From positions 62,001 to 126,000 of the forward strand of contig BMSM01000013.1 in assembly GCA_014649155.1 (NCBI GenBank): DNA of 64,000 bases, written 5' to 3'. The notes beneath the pieces are model-generated. The model worked only from the letters and a program-made list of their open reading frames with translations, was not told the origin of the DNA and made no database searches. Below, one piece after another: positions 43,647-52,153 of the stretch. Made by a program: the position numbers and the translations under genes. This DNA comes from Streptomyces griseoviridis (GTDB lineage Bacteria > Actinomycetota > Actinomycetes > Streptomycetales > Streptomycetaceae). The first letter of the stretch is position 1. Every line of letters starts with the position of its first letter.

Positions 43647-44675
43647 TCAGGCCGTCCTCGGGTCCGTCCGCCGGCCCACGAGGCGGTCGCCCAGTTCGCT
43701 GCGGAGGTAGAGCACGGTCCGGCCCTCCCTGCGGCGCGTCACCAGGCCGCAGGCCGCCAGCCGCGCCAGGTGCTGCGAGACGGCGCTCGGCGAGACGCCC
43801 AGGGAGCGGGCGAGCGCGACCGTCGTCTCCGGGGCCGAGAGGGTGGTGAGGAGGGTCGTCTTGGCACGGCCGATCAGGTCGGTGAGCGCCTCGGGGGTGG
43901 GGGCCGCGACGTCGTCCCAGAGGGCGGCGGCGCCCCGCGCGGGATAGGTGATCCGCGGTCCCTCCCCACCGGGTGCCGTCCCGCTGGACGCGTGCTCGTC
44001 CGGCACGGTCGCCCGGAGGGCGAACACCGACGGGCAGAGGACCGGCGGGCCCGCCGTCCGGAGCCGGTGGACGGGTCCGGACGCCGACAGCCGGAGCGCG
44101 CCGGCGTCCCACTCGGCCCCGGGGTGCAGCGACGCGACGAGCCCGGCCGTGCCCCGCGCGGCGAGCACGCGGGCGCGGTGCGGCACGTCCGCTTCGAGCA
44201 CGGCCCGGATCCGCGGCCAGTACGGCTCCATGACGGTCGTCCAGTACGTCTCCAGGGCGGTGACGAGCCGGCCGTGCAGGGCGGTCGCGTCGCCCCGCAG
44301 CACCGCCGGCGGGCGCGCGTCCCGGTGGGTCGCGCCGAGGTCCCGCAGGACCTCGGCCGGGTCGGCGCGGCGGACGGCGGACAGTTCGTCGCGTACGTCC
44401 GCGTTGCGTGTCCGCGGGCCCGCGGTCAGGAAGCGCGGCAGCCGGTGGCCGTCACCGGTCAGGGCCACCAGCAGGTCGGTGTCGAGGCGGGGTGTGAGGG
44501 TCCGCAGCCGGCGCAGCCAGGGCAGGTGGTGCGGATAGTGGCCCGGGTCCCGCAGCGTCCACAGGCTGTGCCAGGTCTCGCGCAGGGGTGAGAGGACGAA
44601 CCGGACGGTGCCGGAACCCTCGCCCTCGCCCTCGTGCACGGACTCGTACTCGTACGCGTACTCGTACTGGACCAC
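43647..44675 (-). CDS. ArsR-type HTH regulator with DUF5937
   Basis: 342 residues if started at GTG 44675. The N-terminal two thirds match DUF5937 (VRFVLSPLRETWHSLWTLRDPGHYPHHLPWLRRLRT), and the C-terminal 90 residues are an ArsR winged helix (TVALARSLGVSPSAVSQHLARLAACGLVTRRREGRTVLYLRS). It is a soluble transcription factor with no visible metal-site Cys. The first 20 residues are odd: YEYAYEYESVHEGEGEGS, from short GTACTC and CCCTCG repeats. In Streptomyces such genes often sit beside an MFS exporter, as the decayed one upstream here. Confidence 0.85.
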   Translation of the reverse strand: MVQYEYAYEYESVHEGEGEGSGTVRFVLSPLRETWHSLWTLRDPGHYPHHLPWLRRLRTLTPRLDTDLLVALTGDGHRLPRFLTAGPRTRNADVRDELSAVRRADPAEVLRDLGATHRDARPPAVLRGDATALHGRLVTALETYWTTVMEPYWPRIRAVLEADVPHRARVLAARGTAGLVASLHPGAEWDAGALRLSASGPVHRLRTAGPPVLCPSVFALRATVPDEHASSGTAPGGEGPRITYPARGAAALWDDVAAPTPEALTDLIGRAKTTLLTTLSAPETTVALARSLGVSPSAVSQHLARLAACGLVTRRREGRTVLYLRSELGDRLVGRRTDPRTA

Positions 44676-44721
44676 CGTGTCGTTCCCGTGTCTTTCACTT
44701 GCCTCAGGACCCGATCGGAGC

Positions 44722-45640
44722 CTACGGGCGCGGGCCGGTGCCGGTCGCGTCGTCAGGGGTGGTTCTGCCCGTTCGGACAGCCTCCGGCGCTGACCGGGCG
44801 GCGGGCGGCACACCGGCCGGTTCCTCGTCCGGGGGCCCGGCCGTGACCACCGGTCCGGTGGCCGCGCAGAAGGCGTGGGTCACCTCGGGCGCGGTACCGG
44901 GTGCGAGCAGCCGGCGGGCGGTCTCCTCGAAGCGGCGGTCGGTGGCCGTGAGCCGGGCGTGGTGCTGGGCCAGGTGTTCCGACCGGGAGGCGATCAGACA
45001 GTTCTCGACGAACCGGTCGGGGGCGCCGACATCCTGGTGCAGCACCCGGGTGAGGGCGCCGGTGCGGCGCCGGGACCGGGTGACGTGCCGCATGGCCTCG
45101 GTGAACGCGGTCCTCTGCGCCGGGGCGACCCGGTAGGTGACGGAGACGAGTACCGGGCCGTCGGCCGGGCCGGGTTCGAACACGAGCGGCGGCGCCGGCC
45201 AGTGGTCGGACAGGACCGGGCCCCCTCGTCCGTGGCGAGGAGCGGCCGGCGCCGGAGGCTCAGGGCACCGGCCACCAGCGGCGCGGAGCCGGCCAGCAGG
45301 GAGACGGTGAGGCCCAGCCGGTCGGCCAGCACACCCCACACGGGGGCGGTGAGCGCCTGTCCGCCCTGGAACACCACGAGGTGGACGGCGAGTCCGCGGG
45401 CCCGGACCCAGTCGGGCAACCGCTGCTGGAGGGCGGCGTCGATTGGTGGACAGCACGCCGATCCAGGCCAGGCCCGCGGGCAGCGGGGCGGCGGCCGGCC
45501 GGCCAGGGCGTGCGGACCGTGGCCAGCACCACCAGGGCCGCGGCGAAGACGGCGGCGCCCGCGGCGAGGATGCCGTCGGGGCCCGGCGCGCGCCGGAGTG
45601 CCGGCAGGGCGAAGGCGCCGCCCCACCGCCCCCGGGATCT
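44722..45640 (-). pseudogene. C-terminal remnant of an MFS_3/EntS-type exporter, several frameshifts
   Basis: Pieces of one protein appear in order in different frames: GGAFALPALRRAPGPDGILA...FAAALVVLATVRTPW (near 45500-45625), AGLAWIGVLST (near 45450-45480), DAALQQRLPDWVRARGLAVH...GVLADRLGLTVSLL (45215-45445) and the soluble tail VLVSVTYRVAPAQRTAFTEA...(44722-45210). At least three frame changes separate them, and the N-terminal two thirds of the transporter are missing. It lies 47 bases upstream of the DUF5937 regulator gene on the same strand, the usual order of exporter and regulator. Confidence 0.75.
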
Positions 45641-45942
45641 CCTGGCTCGGGCCGGCCCTCGTCACCCCCGCCGTCATCGGGGCGTACCTGTGGATCTGGA
45701 CCGGGTTCGCGATGGTCCTGATCGGCGCGGGCCTCGCCGCCCTGCAGGTCTTCGACCTCGTGTACGTCATCGCGCCCGGCCCGGTGCAGGAGGACGCCAC
45801 CGTGCTCGCGACGCAGATGTGGCTGGTGTCCTTCGGCGGCGGCAACGACCAGGGCATGGGCAGCGCGCTGGGTGTCCTGCTGCTGCTCGTGGTCCCCGCC
45901 ATGGTGTTCAACGTCCGCCGTTTCCGAAGGAGTCAGCGATGA
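45634..45942 (+). pseudogene. Sugar ABC transporter permease (MalF type), 5' truncated with internal deletion
   Basis: The frame reads SWLGPALVTPAVIGAYLWIW, then TGFAMVLIGAGLAAL, then at once QVFDLVYVIAPGPVQEDATV and, at the end, GSALGVLLLLVVPAMVFNVR. Intact relatives have about 50 residues, including the EAA loop, between GLAAL and the VFDLV segment. So the gene lost its 5' part and an internal in-frame block. Its stop overlaps the start of a MalG-like remnant as ATGA, preserving the normal operon order. Confidence 0.75.
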
Positions 45943-46036
45943 CCGCCGTACGACGCCTGCTGGGCAAGGCTCGTCCAGGCTTTCCTCGTCCTCGTCGCCC
46001 TCGTCTGGCTCACCCCGCTGGCCGGCCTGTTCCTCC
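45939..46036 (+). pseudogene. Start of a MalG-type sugar ABC permease, frameshifted and cut
   Basis: ATG 45939 has AAGGAG upstream and begins TAVRRLLGKA; after one frame change near 45970 the first membrane span follows: VQAFLVLVALVWLTPLAGLFL. The similarity then stops at the junction with an inverted permease piece. This is the second permease of the same former sugar transporter. Confidence 0.65.
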
Positions 46037-46037
46037 G

Positions 46038-46130
46038 GAAGATGGCCAGTGACGAGATGGCCGGCTTGCCCACCGGCAGGATCAGCTGCGCGAAGATCCG
46101 CCACTCGCCGCCGCCGTCCGTCCGGGCCTC
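46038..46130 (-). pseudogene. Inverted fragment of a sugar ABC permease EAA loop
   Basis: On the minus strand the DNA encodes EARTDGGGEWRIFAQLILPV and then GKPAISSLAIF, matching the cytoplasmic EAA signature of MalG-type permeases (EAARxDGAxxWxxFxxIxLPLxxPALxxLxIF). It directly abuts the rightward permease start, so the two pieces point in opposite directions. Confidence 0.65.
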
Positions 46131-46278
46131 CTGCGGGTGTCCTCGGCGGCGGGGCGCCCGGCTGCCCCTGCTTCACCGCGCGAGGCGTCCGCCGGTTGTC
46201 CGGGCAACCGGACGTGCGCGGACCGTTGACGCCCCGTCACTCGTCCACCTATGTTTCCGTCGACTCCACGAACGGCGT

Positions 46279-46290
46279 TCGAAATATCGA
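46279..46290. promoter_or_regulatory. Palindrome TCGA-AATA-TCGA upstream of the GH127 gene
   Basis: TCGAAATATCGA stands out in A/T content, 58 bases before the ATG, where LacI-type operators of glycosidase genes usually lie. No regulator gene remains nearby. Confidence 0.35.
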
Positions 46291-46347
46291 CCTTAGGCCG
46301 TGCTCGCTCCGTGTCGGTGTACCACTCCCGCGTACGAGAGGATCACC

Positions 46348-48660
46348 ATGTCCGAGTCCGTCAGCAGGAGGCGCGCCCTCACGCTCGCGGGTACCGCCGT
46401 CGCCGCCTCCGCCGCCGGTCCCCTCCTCGGCAGCTCCGCGGCGCGTGCGGCGGCCCTCCCGCCGGTCCGCGCCGACTTCGGGACCGAGGCGCTGCCCTTC
46501 GGCCTCGGCCAGGTGCGGCTGACCGCGAGCCGGTGGCTGGACAACCAGAACCGCACCGCCGCCTACCTCAGGTTCGTCGACGTCGACCGGCTGCTGTACA
46601 ACTTCCGCGCCAACCACGGCCTGTCCACGAACGGCGCCGCCGCCACCGGCGGCTGGGAGGCGCCCGACTTCCCCTTCCGCAGCCACGTCCAGGGCCACTT
46701 CCTCACCGCCTGGGCGCAGTTGTACGCCGTGACCGGGGACACCGTCGCCCGGGACAAGGCCCTGTACATGGTCGCCGAGCTGGCCAGGTGCCAGGCCAAC
46801 AACCGCGCGGCGGGCTTCACCGCGGGCTATCTCTCCGGCTACCCGGAGTCCGACTTCACCGCCCTGGAGGCCCGCACCCTGCGCAACGGCAACGTGCCGT
46901 ACTACACGGTCCACAAGACCCTCGCCGGCCTGCTGGACGTGTGGCGCCACCTCGGCAGCACCCAGGCCCGTGACGTGCTGCTGGCCCTCGCGGGCTGGGT
47001 CGACACCCGCACCGGCCGCCTCACCGCCGCACAGCGGCAGGCCATGCTGGAGACCGAGTTCGGCGGCATGAACGCGGTCCTCACCGACCTCTGCCTGCAC
47101 ACCGGTGACACCCGGTGGCTCACCGTCGCCCAGCGGTTCGACCACGCCGCGGTGTTCGACCCGCTGGCGGCGGGCCGGGACGCCCTGACCGGGCTGCACG
47201 CAAACACCCAGGTGCCGAAGTGGATCGGCGCGGTACGGGAGTACAAGGCCACCGGCACCACCCGGTACCGCGACATCGCCACCCACGCCTGGAACCACTG
47301 CGCCGGCTCCCACACCTACGCCATCGGCGGCAACAGCCAGGCCGAACACTTCCGCGCCCCGCACGCCATCGCCGCGTACCTGACCGACGACACCTGCGAG
47401 AGCTGCAATACCGTCAACATGCTCACCCTCACCCGGGAGCTGTTCACACTGACACCGGACCGGGCCGAACTGTTCGACTTCTACGAGCGGGCCTGGCTCA
47501 ACCACATCATCGGCAACCAGAACCCGGCCGACCCGCACGGCCACATCACCTACTTCACCCCGCTCAGGCCCGGCGGCCGGCGCGGGGTCGGCCCGGCGTG
47601 GGGCGGCGGCACCTGGAGCACCGACTACGGCACCTTCTGGTGCTGCCAGGGCACCGGCGTGGAGATCCACACCCGGCTGATGGACTCCGTCTACTTCCAC
47701 TCCGGGACCACGCTCACCGTCAACCTGTTCGTGCCGTCGGTGCTCACCTGGACCCAGCGCGGCATCACCGTCACCCAGACCACCTCGTACCCGGCGAGCG
47801 ACACCACCACCCTGCGCGTCACCGGTGCGGTGGGCGGCACGTGGGCGCTGCGCGTCCGCATTCCCGGCTGGACCGCCGGCGCCACCGTCAGCGTCAACGG
47901 CGTCGCCCAGGACATCGCCACGGCCCCCGGGAGTTACGCGACCCTGACCCGGTCGTGGAGCTCCGGCGACACCGTCACCGTCCGCCTGCCCATGCGGACC
48001 GTGCTGCGGCCGGCCGACGACGACCCGGGCGTCGCCGCCGTCACCTACGGTCCGGTCGTCCTGGCCGGCGACTACGGCAGCTCTGCCCTCGGTTCCCTCC
48101 CCGCCCTCGACCCCGCCTCGGTCCGCCGCACCGGCTCGACCGGGCTGGCCTTCACCGCCACCGCCGACGGGCGCGAAGTAGCCCTCAAGCCCTTCCACGA
48201 CGCGCACGGCCACACCTACACCGTGTACTGGCGGACCGGCGGCCCGTCCTCCGTCCGCGTCGCCAACGCGGCCAGCGGTCTGGTACTGGGCATCCAGGAC
48301 ATGTCCACCGCCGACGGCGGCCGGGCCCTGCAGTGGAGCGACAGCGGAACCGCCGACCACGACTGGGAGCTGGTCCCGGACGGCGGCGCCGTCCGCTTCC
48401 GCAACGTCCACAGCGGCAAGGTGCTCGGCGTGCTCGGCATGTCCACCGCCGACGACGCCACCGTCGTGCAGTGGGCGGACAACGGCACCGCCGACCACCG
48501 GTGGACCCTGCTCGACCAGGGCGACGGCACCTGCAAGATCCGCAACGCGCACAGCGGGAAACTGCTCGCCGTCGCGGGCGGCTCCACCGCCGTCGGCGCG
48601 TTCGTCGTGCAGGCACCCGACGACGGCACCGCCGACAACCGGTGGCGCATCCTGCGCTGA
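46348..48660 (+). CDS. Secreted GH127 beta-L-arabinofuranosidase with C-terminal ricin-type lectin domain
   Basis: 770 residues from ATG 46348 with GAGAGGA upstream. A Tat-type signal (SRRRALTLAGTAVAASAAGPL) is followed by the GH127 (DUF1680) barrel: DVDRLLYNFRANHGL, GWEAPDFPFRSHVQGHFLTA, and the Zn/Cys active site in DDTCESCNTVNML and GTFWCCQGTGVEIH. C-terminal residues about 635-770 are a ricin-B-type trefoil with GKVLGVLGMSTADDATVVQW and QWSDSGTADHDWEL repeats. It removes beta-L-arabinofuranose from plant glycans outside the cell. A broken sugar transporter lies upstream. Confidence 0.93.
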   Translation: MSESVSRRRALTLAGTAVAASAAGPLLGSSAARAAALPPVRADFGTEALPFGLGQVRLTASRWLDNQNRTAAYLRFVDVDRLLYNFRANHGLSTNGAAATGGWEAPDFPFRSHVQGHFLTAWAQLYAVTGDTVARDKALYMVAELARCQANNRAAGFTAGYLSGYPESDFTALEARTLRNGNVPYYTVHKTLAGLLDVWRHLGSTQARDVLLALAGWVDTRTGRLTAAQRQAMLETEFGGMNAVLTDLCLHTGDTRWLTVAQRFDHAAVFDPLAAGRDALTGLHANTQVPKWIGAVREYKATGTTRYRDIATHAWNHCAGSHTYAIGGNSQAEHFRAPHAIAAYLTDDTCESCNTVNMLTLTRELFTLTPDRAELFDFYERAWLNHIIGNQNPADPHGHITYFTPLRPGGRRGVGPAWGGGTWSTDYGTFWCCQGTGVEIHTRLMDSVYFHSGTTLTVNLFVPSVLTWTQRGITVTQTTSYPASDTTTLRVTGAVGGTWALRVRIPGWTAGATVSVNGVAQDIATAPGSYATLTRSWSSGDTVTVRLPMRTVLRPADDDPGVAAVTYGPVVLAGDYGSSALGSLPALDPASVRRTGSTGLAFTATADGREVALKPFHDAHGHTYTVYWRTGGPSSVRVANAASGLVLGIQDMSTADGGRALQWSDSGTADHDWELVPDGGAVRFRNVHSGKVLGVLGMSTADDATVVQWADNGTADHRWTLLDQGDGTCKIRNAHSGKLLAVAGGSTAVGAFVVQAPDDGTADNRWRILR

Positions 48661-48700
48661 CCCCGGGCGGTACGCGAGGAGAGCGTGGTGCCGCGCGCCG

Positions 48701-49084
48701 TCAGTCGCCGAAGCGGCGGCGCGCGCCCTCGATGTGGCCGAGGTACTGGTGGGTCCAGCCGCACAGGGCGTCGACCGTGGCGCGCAGCGCCCGGCCCGGC
48801 TCGGTGAGGGTGTACTCGACCCGTGGCGGCACGGTGGGGTACACCTCGCGGTCGACCAGGCCGTTACGCTCCAGCATGCGCAGGTTCTGGGTGAGCATCT
48901 TGTGGCTCACTCCCTCGACCTCCTTCCGCAGTTCGCTGAAGCGCAGGGTGCCCTCGCCGAGCGCCTCGATGATCAGGAGCGCCCACTTGTTGGCGACGTC
49001 CGAGAAGATCTCCCGCGCCAGCGAGTCCGCGCGCCTCAGGTCGGCGTCCTCGGGGAGGCCCTTGAGCAGTTGCTTGGTCACCAT
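48701..49084 (-). CDS. HxlR-family transcriptional regulator
   Basis: 127 residues. Winged-helix HxlR pattern: FSDVANKWALLIIEALGEG, LRFSELRKEVEGVSHKMLTQNLRMLERNGLVDREVYPTVPPRVEYTLT. The leading Cys of the thiol-sensing members is missing here (IFSDVANKW). Divergent from ridA; GTCACT...AGTAAC half-sites at 49129-49156 may be its operator. It probably controls the RidA gene. Confidence 0.92.
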   Translation of the reverse strand: MVTKQLLKGLPEDADLRRADSLAREIFSDVANKWALLIIEALGEGTLRFSELRKEVEGVSHKMLTQNLRMLERNGLVDREVYPTVPPRVEYTLTEPGRALRATVDALCGWTHQYLGHIEGARRRFGD

Positions 49085-49184
49085 CAGGTTCCTCAGTCAC
49101 CGAAAAGTGCGTTCTTCCAGGTCGCCGGTCACTCTCCTACAGTTTCCGAGTAACCACAAGAGAGCTTAAAGGAAGGGCGGGCCC

Positions 49185-49643
49185 ATGGCCGTCATCGATG
49201 TCTTCCAGTACGGAGTACCGGCCGAGAGCGACTTCGGCTACGCGCAGGCAGTCAAGTCCGGCGAGCTGATCCATGTCTCCGGGCAGCTCTCGCTGGACGA
49301 GGCGGGCGAGTTCCGCCACGCGGGCGACTTCGCCGCCCAGCTCACGCAGACCCACGCCAACGTGGACAGGGTCCTGCGCCACTACGGAGCCACCCGGAAC
49401 CAGGTCGTCTCGCAGACCCTGTACGTGGTGGACCTGCGGCAGAACGCCGCGGCGACGGCGGAGGGCAATCGCGCGTACTTCGGCGACCACCGCCCGGCCG
49501 CCACGGTCCTCGGCGTCACCGAACTGACCTTCCCGGGCCAGGCCGTGGAGATCAGCCTCCTCGTCGACACGAGGCTGCCCGCCCAGGGCCTGTCGTCCGG
49601 ATCAGGTCGCGGGGAATCGGCTGCGCCTTCCTCGCGCCGGTGA
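49185..49643 (+). CDS. RidA-family protein with altered C-terminus
   Basis: 152 residues with AAGGAAGGG before the ATG. The RidA trimer pattern is clear: AVKSGELIHVSGQLSLDEAGE, THANVDRVLRHYGATRNQVVSQTLYVVDL, RPAATVLGVTELTFPGQAVEISLLV. RidA enzymes hydrolyse reactive enamines/imines. The normal end is near LVDTRLPA; the last 20 residues (GLSSGSGRGESAAPSSRR region) are encoded by an inserted inverted-repeat element beginning at 49585. So the original stop was lost, and a new one supplied by the element. Confidence 0.88.
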   Translation: MAVIDVFQYGVPAESDFGYAQAVKSGELIHVSGQLSLDEAGEFRHAGDFAAQLTQTHANVDRVLRHYGATRNQVVSQTLYVVDLRQNAAATAEGNRAYFGDHRPAATVLGVTELTFPGQAVEISLLVDTRLPAQGLSSGSGRGESAAPSSRR

Positions 49644-49770
49644 GCGGGGCCTGGCGCGTGCGGAGGCAAGGCGGAGGAGGGAGTCGACGCGGAGCGTCGG
49701 CGAGTGACGACAACGCGGCAGGTGCGCGCACCAGGCCCCGCTCACCGGCGTTATCCGAACGACAGGCCCT
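49585..49770. repeat. 186-bp inverted-repeat element (MITE-like) at the 3' end of the RidA gene
   Basis: AGGGCCTGTCGTCCGGAT (49585-49602) is inverted at 49753-49770 with one mismatch. An inner pair, CCGGTGAGCGGGGCCTGG (49638-49655) and its inverse at 49730-49747, extends the symmetry. The centre carries GAGTCGACGCGGAGCGTCGG, itself a hairpin. No ORF or transposase is inside. I recall similar palindromic intergenic elements in Streptomyces, unverified. Confidence 0.75.
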
Positions 49771-49805
49771 AACGGGCCGGTGCCGTGCGGACCGGCGCGC
49801 CGCCG

Positions 49806-50294
49806 TCATTCCGGCGGGACGCGGAATTCCAGCTCGGGGCGGTCCCACGGCACGGCGGGCGGGTTCGCGGGCACGGTCCCGGTCCGCACCGCGCCGACGC
49901 GGAGGTAGAAGCCTTCGGCGGGAGGGTGCGAGACGACCTTGACCCGGTCGAGTCCCGCGGCACGGGCCTCGGACCGCAGGTGCGCGACCAGCAGACGCCC
50001 GATGCCCCGTCCCTGCGCCGCGTCGGCGACGAACAGCAGGTCGAGCTCCGGCGGCACGAGGACGAGTGAGTAGAACCCGAGGACCGGGCCCGCGGGAGCG
50101 TCGGCGTCGACGGCCGCGAACACGCGGTGGGCGTCGAGGTAATCGGGACCGACCCGGTAGCCCGCGACGACGCTCGCGTACTGGCCCGCGTAGGCGCCCG
50201 AACCCCGCACGAGCCGGGTGAGCCGTTTGGCGTCCCGCGCGACGGCCCTCCGGATCGTGACCGGCCGGCCGGCCGGTGACGTGCGTGCGCTCAT
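49806..50294 (-). CDS. GNAT-family N-acetyltransferase
   Basis: 162 residues from ATG 50294. VTIRRAVARDAKRLTRLVRGSGAY opens the GNAT fold, LDLLFVADAAQGRGIGRLLVAHL is the acetyl-CoA loop (Q/RxxGxG/A) and GFYLRVGAVRTGTVP the C-terminal strand. The acceptor is unknown; it could be a small amine or a protein. It lies just beyond the inverted-repeat element and converges on the RidA gene. Confidence 0.9.
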   Translation of the reverse strand: MSARTSPAGRPVTIRRAVARDAKRLTRLVRGSGAYAGQYASVVAGYRVGPDYLDAHRVFAAVDADAPAGPVLGFYSLVLVPPELDLLFVADAAQGRGIGRLLVAHLRSEARAAGLDRVKVVSHPPAEGFYLRVGAVRTGTVPANPPAVPWDRPELEFRVPPE

Positions 50295-50448
50295 CCGGAG
50301 AGTATGTCCCACTCCGGAGGGCGCCCATGCGGGGGGGGGCGGGCCGCTCCGGCGGCACACCCGCCCGCGACGCGGGGTGGGCTGCGTGCGCGCCCGAGCC
50401 CTCCGGCACCCCGGCCACCCGCTGACGGTGGCCGATGGGACGGACAGG

Positions 50449-51378
50449 TCAGAGCTTCCGGGCCGGCGCGCAGACGCCGGTGAGACGTTCGGCCTCGGTC
50501 CACAGACGTGCCGCGACGGTCTTGTCCCGGGCGCTGCGCGGCAGGGGCGTGGCCCTGGTGGGGCCGACCATCGCCCAGCGCGGTCCGTAGTAGCCGCGGG
50601 GTGCGGCGTCGGGGCTGGTGGCCGCGTACAGCAGGGGCTCCGCGCCCTGCTCGACCCCCTGGGACGGCACGATCCTGTACAGCAGTGATTCGATCCGGCC
50701 GGGCCGGCCGCCGTCCAGGGTCGGGCCGGAGGTCGTCAGGTTGGTGCGGGTGTAGCCGGGGTGCGCGCCGGCCGACAGCAGCGGCCAGCCGTGCTGTTCG
50801 GCGAGGTCGGCGAGGTGCAGCATCATCAGCAGATCGGCGAGCTTGGACTGGGCGTAGGCCCGGGTGGGGCTGTAGCCGCGGGTGGACTGCAGATCGTCGA
50901 AGTCGATGCGCGCCCGGTGGGCGGTGCCGCTGCTCATCGTGGCCACCCGCGGCGCGGGGGCCGCCAGCAGCAGCGGCAGCAACTGGGCGGTCAGGGCGAA
51001 CGGGCCGAGGAAGTTGCTGGCCAGTTGGAGTTCGAAGCCGTCCGGGGTCTGGGTGCGCCGCGGCACGTTCATGACCCCGGCGTTGTTCAGCAGCAGGTCC
51101 AGTGGCCGGCCGTCGGCGACCAGGCCGTCGGCGAAGCCGCGGACCGAGGCCAGGTCGGCCAGGTCCAGGCGGCGGACCTCCACCTCGGCGCCGGGGTGCG
51201 CGGCGAGGATGTCGCCCCGGGCCTGTTCGCCCTTGCCCGGCGTGCGCACGGCGAGCACGACCCTGGCTCCGGCTCCGGCCAGCCGTTTGGCGGCCTCCTT
51301 GCCGGTGCCGCTGTTCGCGCCGGTGACGACGGCGAGTTTTCCGTGCTGGTCAGGAACCTGGTACATGACGAACCCCAT
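50449..51378 (-). CDS. Short-chain dehydrogenase/reductase
   Basis: 309 residues from ATG 51378, or 305 from ATG 51366. Motifs: VVTGANSGTGKEAAKRLAG (TGxxxGxG), LLLNNAGVM (NAG), catalytic Ser in TMSSGTAHR and YAQSKLADLL (YxxxK). The length and the ARIDFDDLQ segment fit the retinol-dehydrogenase/WW-oxidoreductase-like branch. The substrate is unknown. Divergent from a TetR gene with a strong palindrome between, so probably repressed by it. Confidence 0.92.
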   Translation of the reverse strand: MGFVMYQVPDQHGKLAVVTGANSGTGKEAAKRLAGAGARVVLAVRTPGKGEQARGDILAAHPGAEVEVRRLDLADLASVRGFADGLVADGRPLDLLLNNAGVMNVPRRTQTPDGFELQLASNFLGPFALTAQLLPLLLAAPAPRVATMSSGTAHRARIDFDDLQSTRGYSPTRAYAQSKLADLLMMLHLADLAEQHGWPLLSAGAHPGYTRTNLTTSGPTLDGGRPGRIESLLYRIVPSQGVEQGAEPLLYAATSPDAAPRGYYGPRWAMVGPTRATPLPRSARDKTVAARLWTEAERLTGVCAPARKL

Positions 51379-51417
51379 AACGGACTGCCGGTATCTTGTC
51401 TCCCGTCACCGTAACGG

Positions 51418-51448
51418 ACCACCGGTACTTAATCAAAGTACCGGTGGT
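51418..51448. promoter_or_regulatory. TetR operator, 13-bp perfect inverted repeat
   Basis: ACCACCGGTACTT (51418-51430) and AAGTACCGGTGGT (51436-51448) around AATCA, 15 bases before the TetR start and 40 before the divergent SDR. A weaker copy, ACTGCCGGTATCTTG, is at 51385-51399. Confidence 0.75.
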
Positions 51449-51463
51449 TTGTAATATGGGGAG

Positions 51464-52153
51464 GTGACCTTCCAGCGAGCCCGCACCGACGAACAGCGCA
51501 GCCAGCGACGACGCCACATCCTGGACACCGCGGCCGCGATGCTGACCGAGATGCCGGTCGCGGAGCTGAGCCTGAACAAACTGAGCCGCCGCGTCTGCCT
51601 GGCCAAGGCGAACGTGCTCCGCTATTTCGAGTCCCGCGAGGCGGTCCTGCTCGAACTGCTCGACACCGAGACCCGGAGCTGGCTCGACGAACTGCGCGAG
51701 GAGCACGCGGCGAGCGAGGGCGCCGCGCGTGCGCGCGGGGACCGGCTGGCGGATCTCCTGGCCACCTCCATGGCGCGGCGGCCGGTGCTGTGCGACCTGC
51801 TCAGCGCGCAGGGCGCGGTCCTGGAACAGAACATCTCCACCGAGACCGGCATCCGCCACAAGCAGGCGGCCCGGCAGTCCCTGCGGGACCTGGTCCGGAT
51901 CGTGCTGCGCCACCTCCCCGAACTCGGCCCCGACGGCGCCGCCGCGCTGGCCGAATCGACCCTGCTGACGGCCATGGCGGCCTGGCAGTGCAGCCGCCCC
52001 TCCCCGGCCATGCTGGCGGTCTACGCCTCGGACCCCGAACTGGCGGCCATGCGGCTGGACTTCACCGACCTGGTCCGGCGCACGACGGCGGTGACCGCCG
52101 CCGGCCTGCTGGCCCGGCGGACCGAACAGAGCGGCGCCGCCCCGGCCTCCTGA
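51464..52153 (+). CDS. TetR-family transcriptional regulator
   Basis: 229 residues from GTG 51464, with GGGGAGG just upstream. HTH: ILDTAAAMLTEMPVAELSLNKLSRRVCLAKANVLRYFESREAVLLELL, a standard TetR N-domain. The ligand domain follows, with TLLTAMAAWQCSRPSPAMLAV near the end. It probably represses itself and the divergent SDR gene through the palindrome between them. Confidence 0.92.
   Translation: MTFQRARTDEQRSQRRRHILDTAAAMLTEMPVAELSLNKLSRRVCLAKANVLRYFESREAVLLELLDTETRSWLDELREEHAASEGAARARGDRLADLLATSMARRPVLCDLLSAQGAVLEQNISTETGIRHKQAARQSLRDLVRIVLRHLPELGPDGAAALAESTLLTAMAAWQCSRPSPAMLAVYASDPELAAMRLDFTDLVRRTTAVTAAGLLARRTEQSGAAPAS

Noticed and set aside
44875..45630. Long rightward frame joined to the ABC permease remnant
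   Set aside because: The upstream part is the antisense of the MFS remnant; only 45634-45942 matches a permease.
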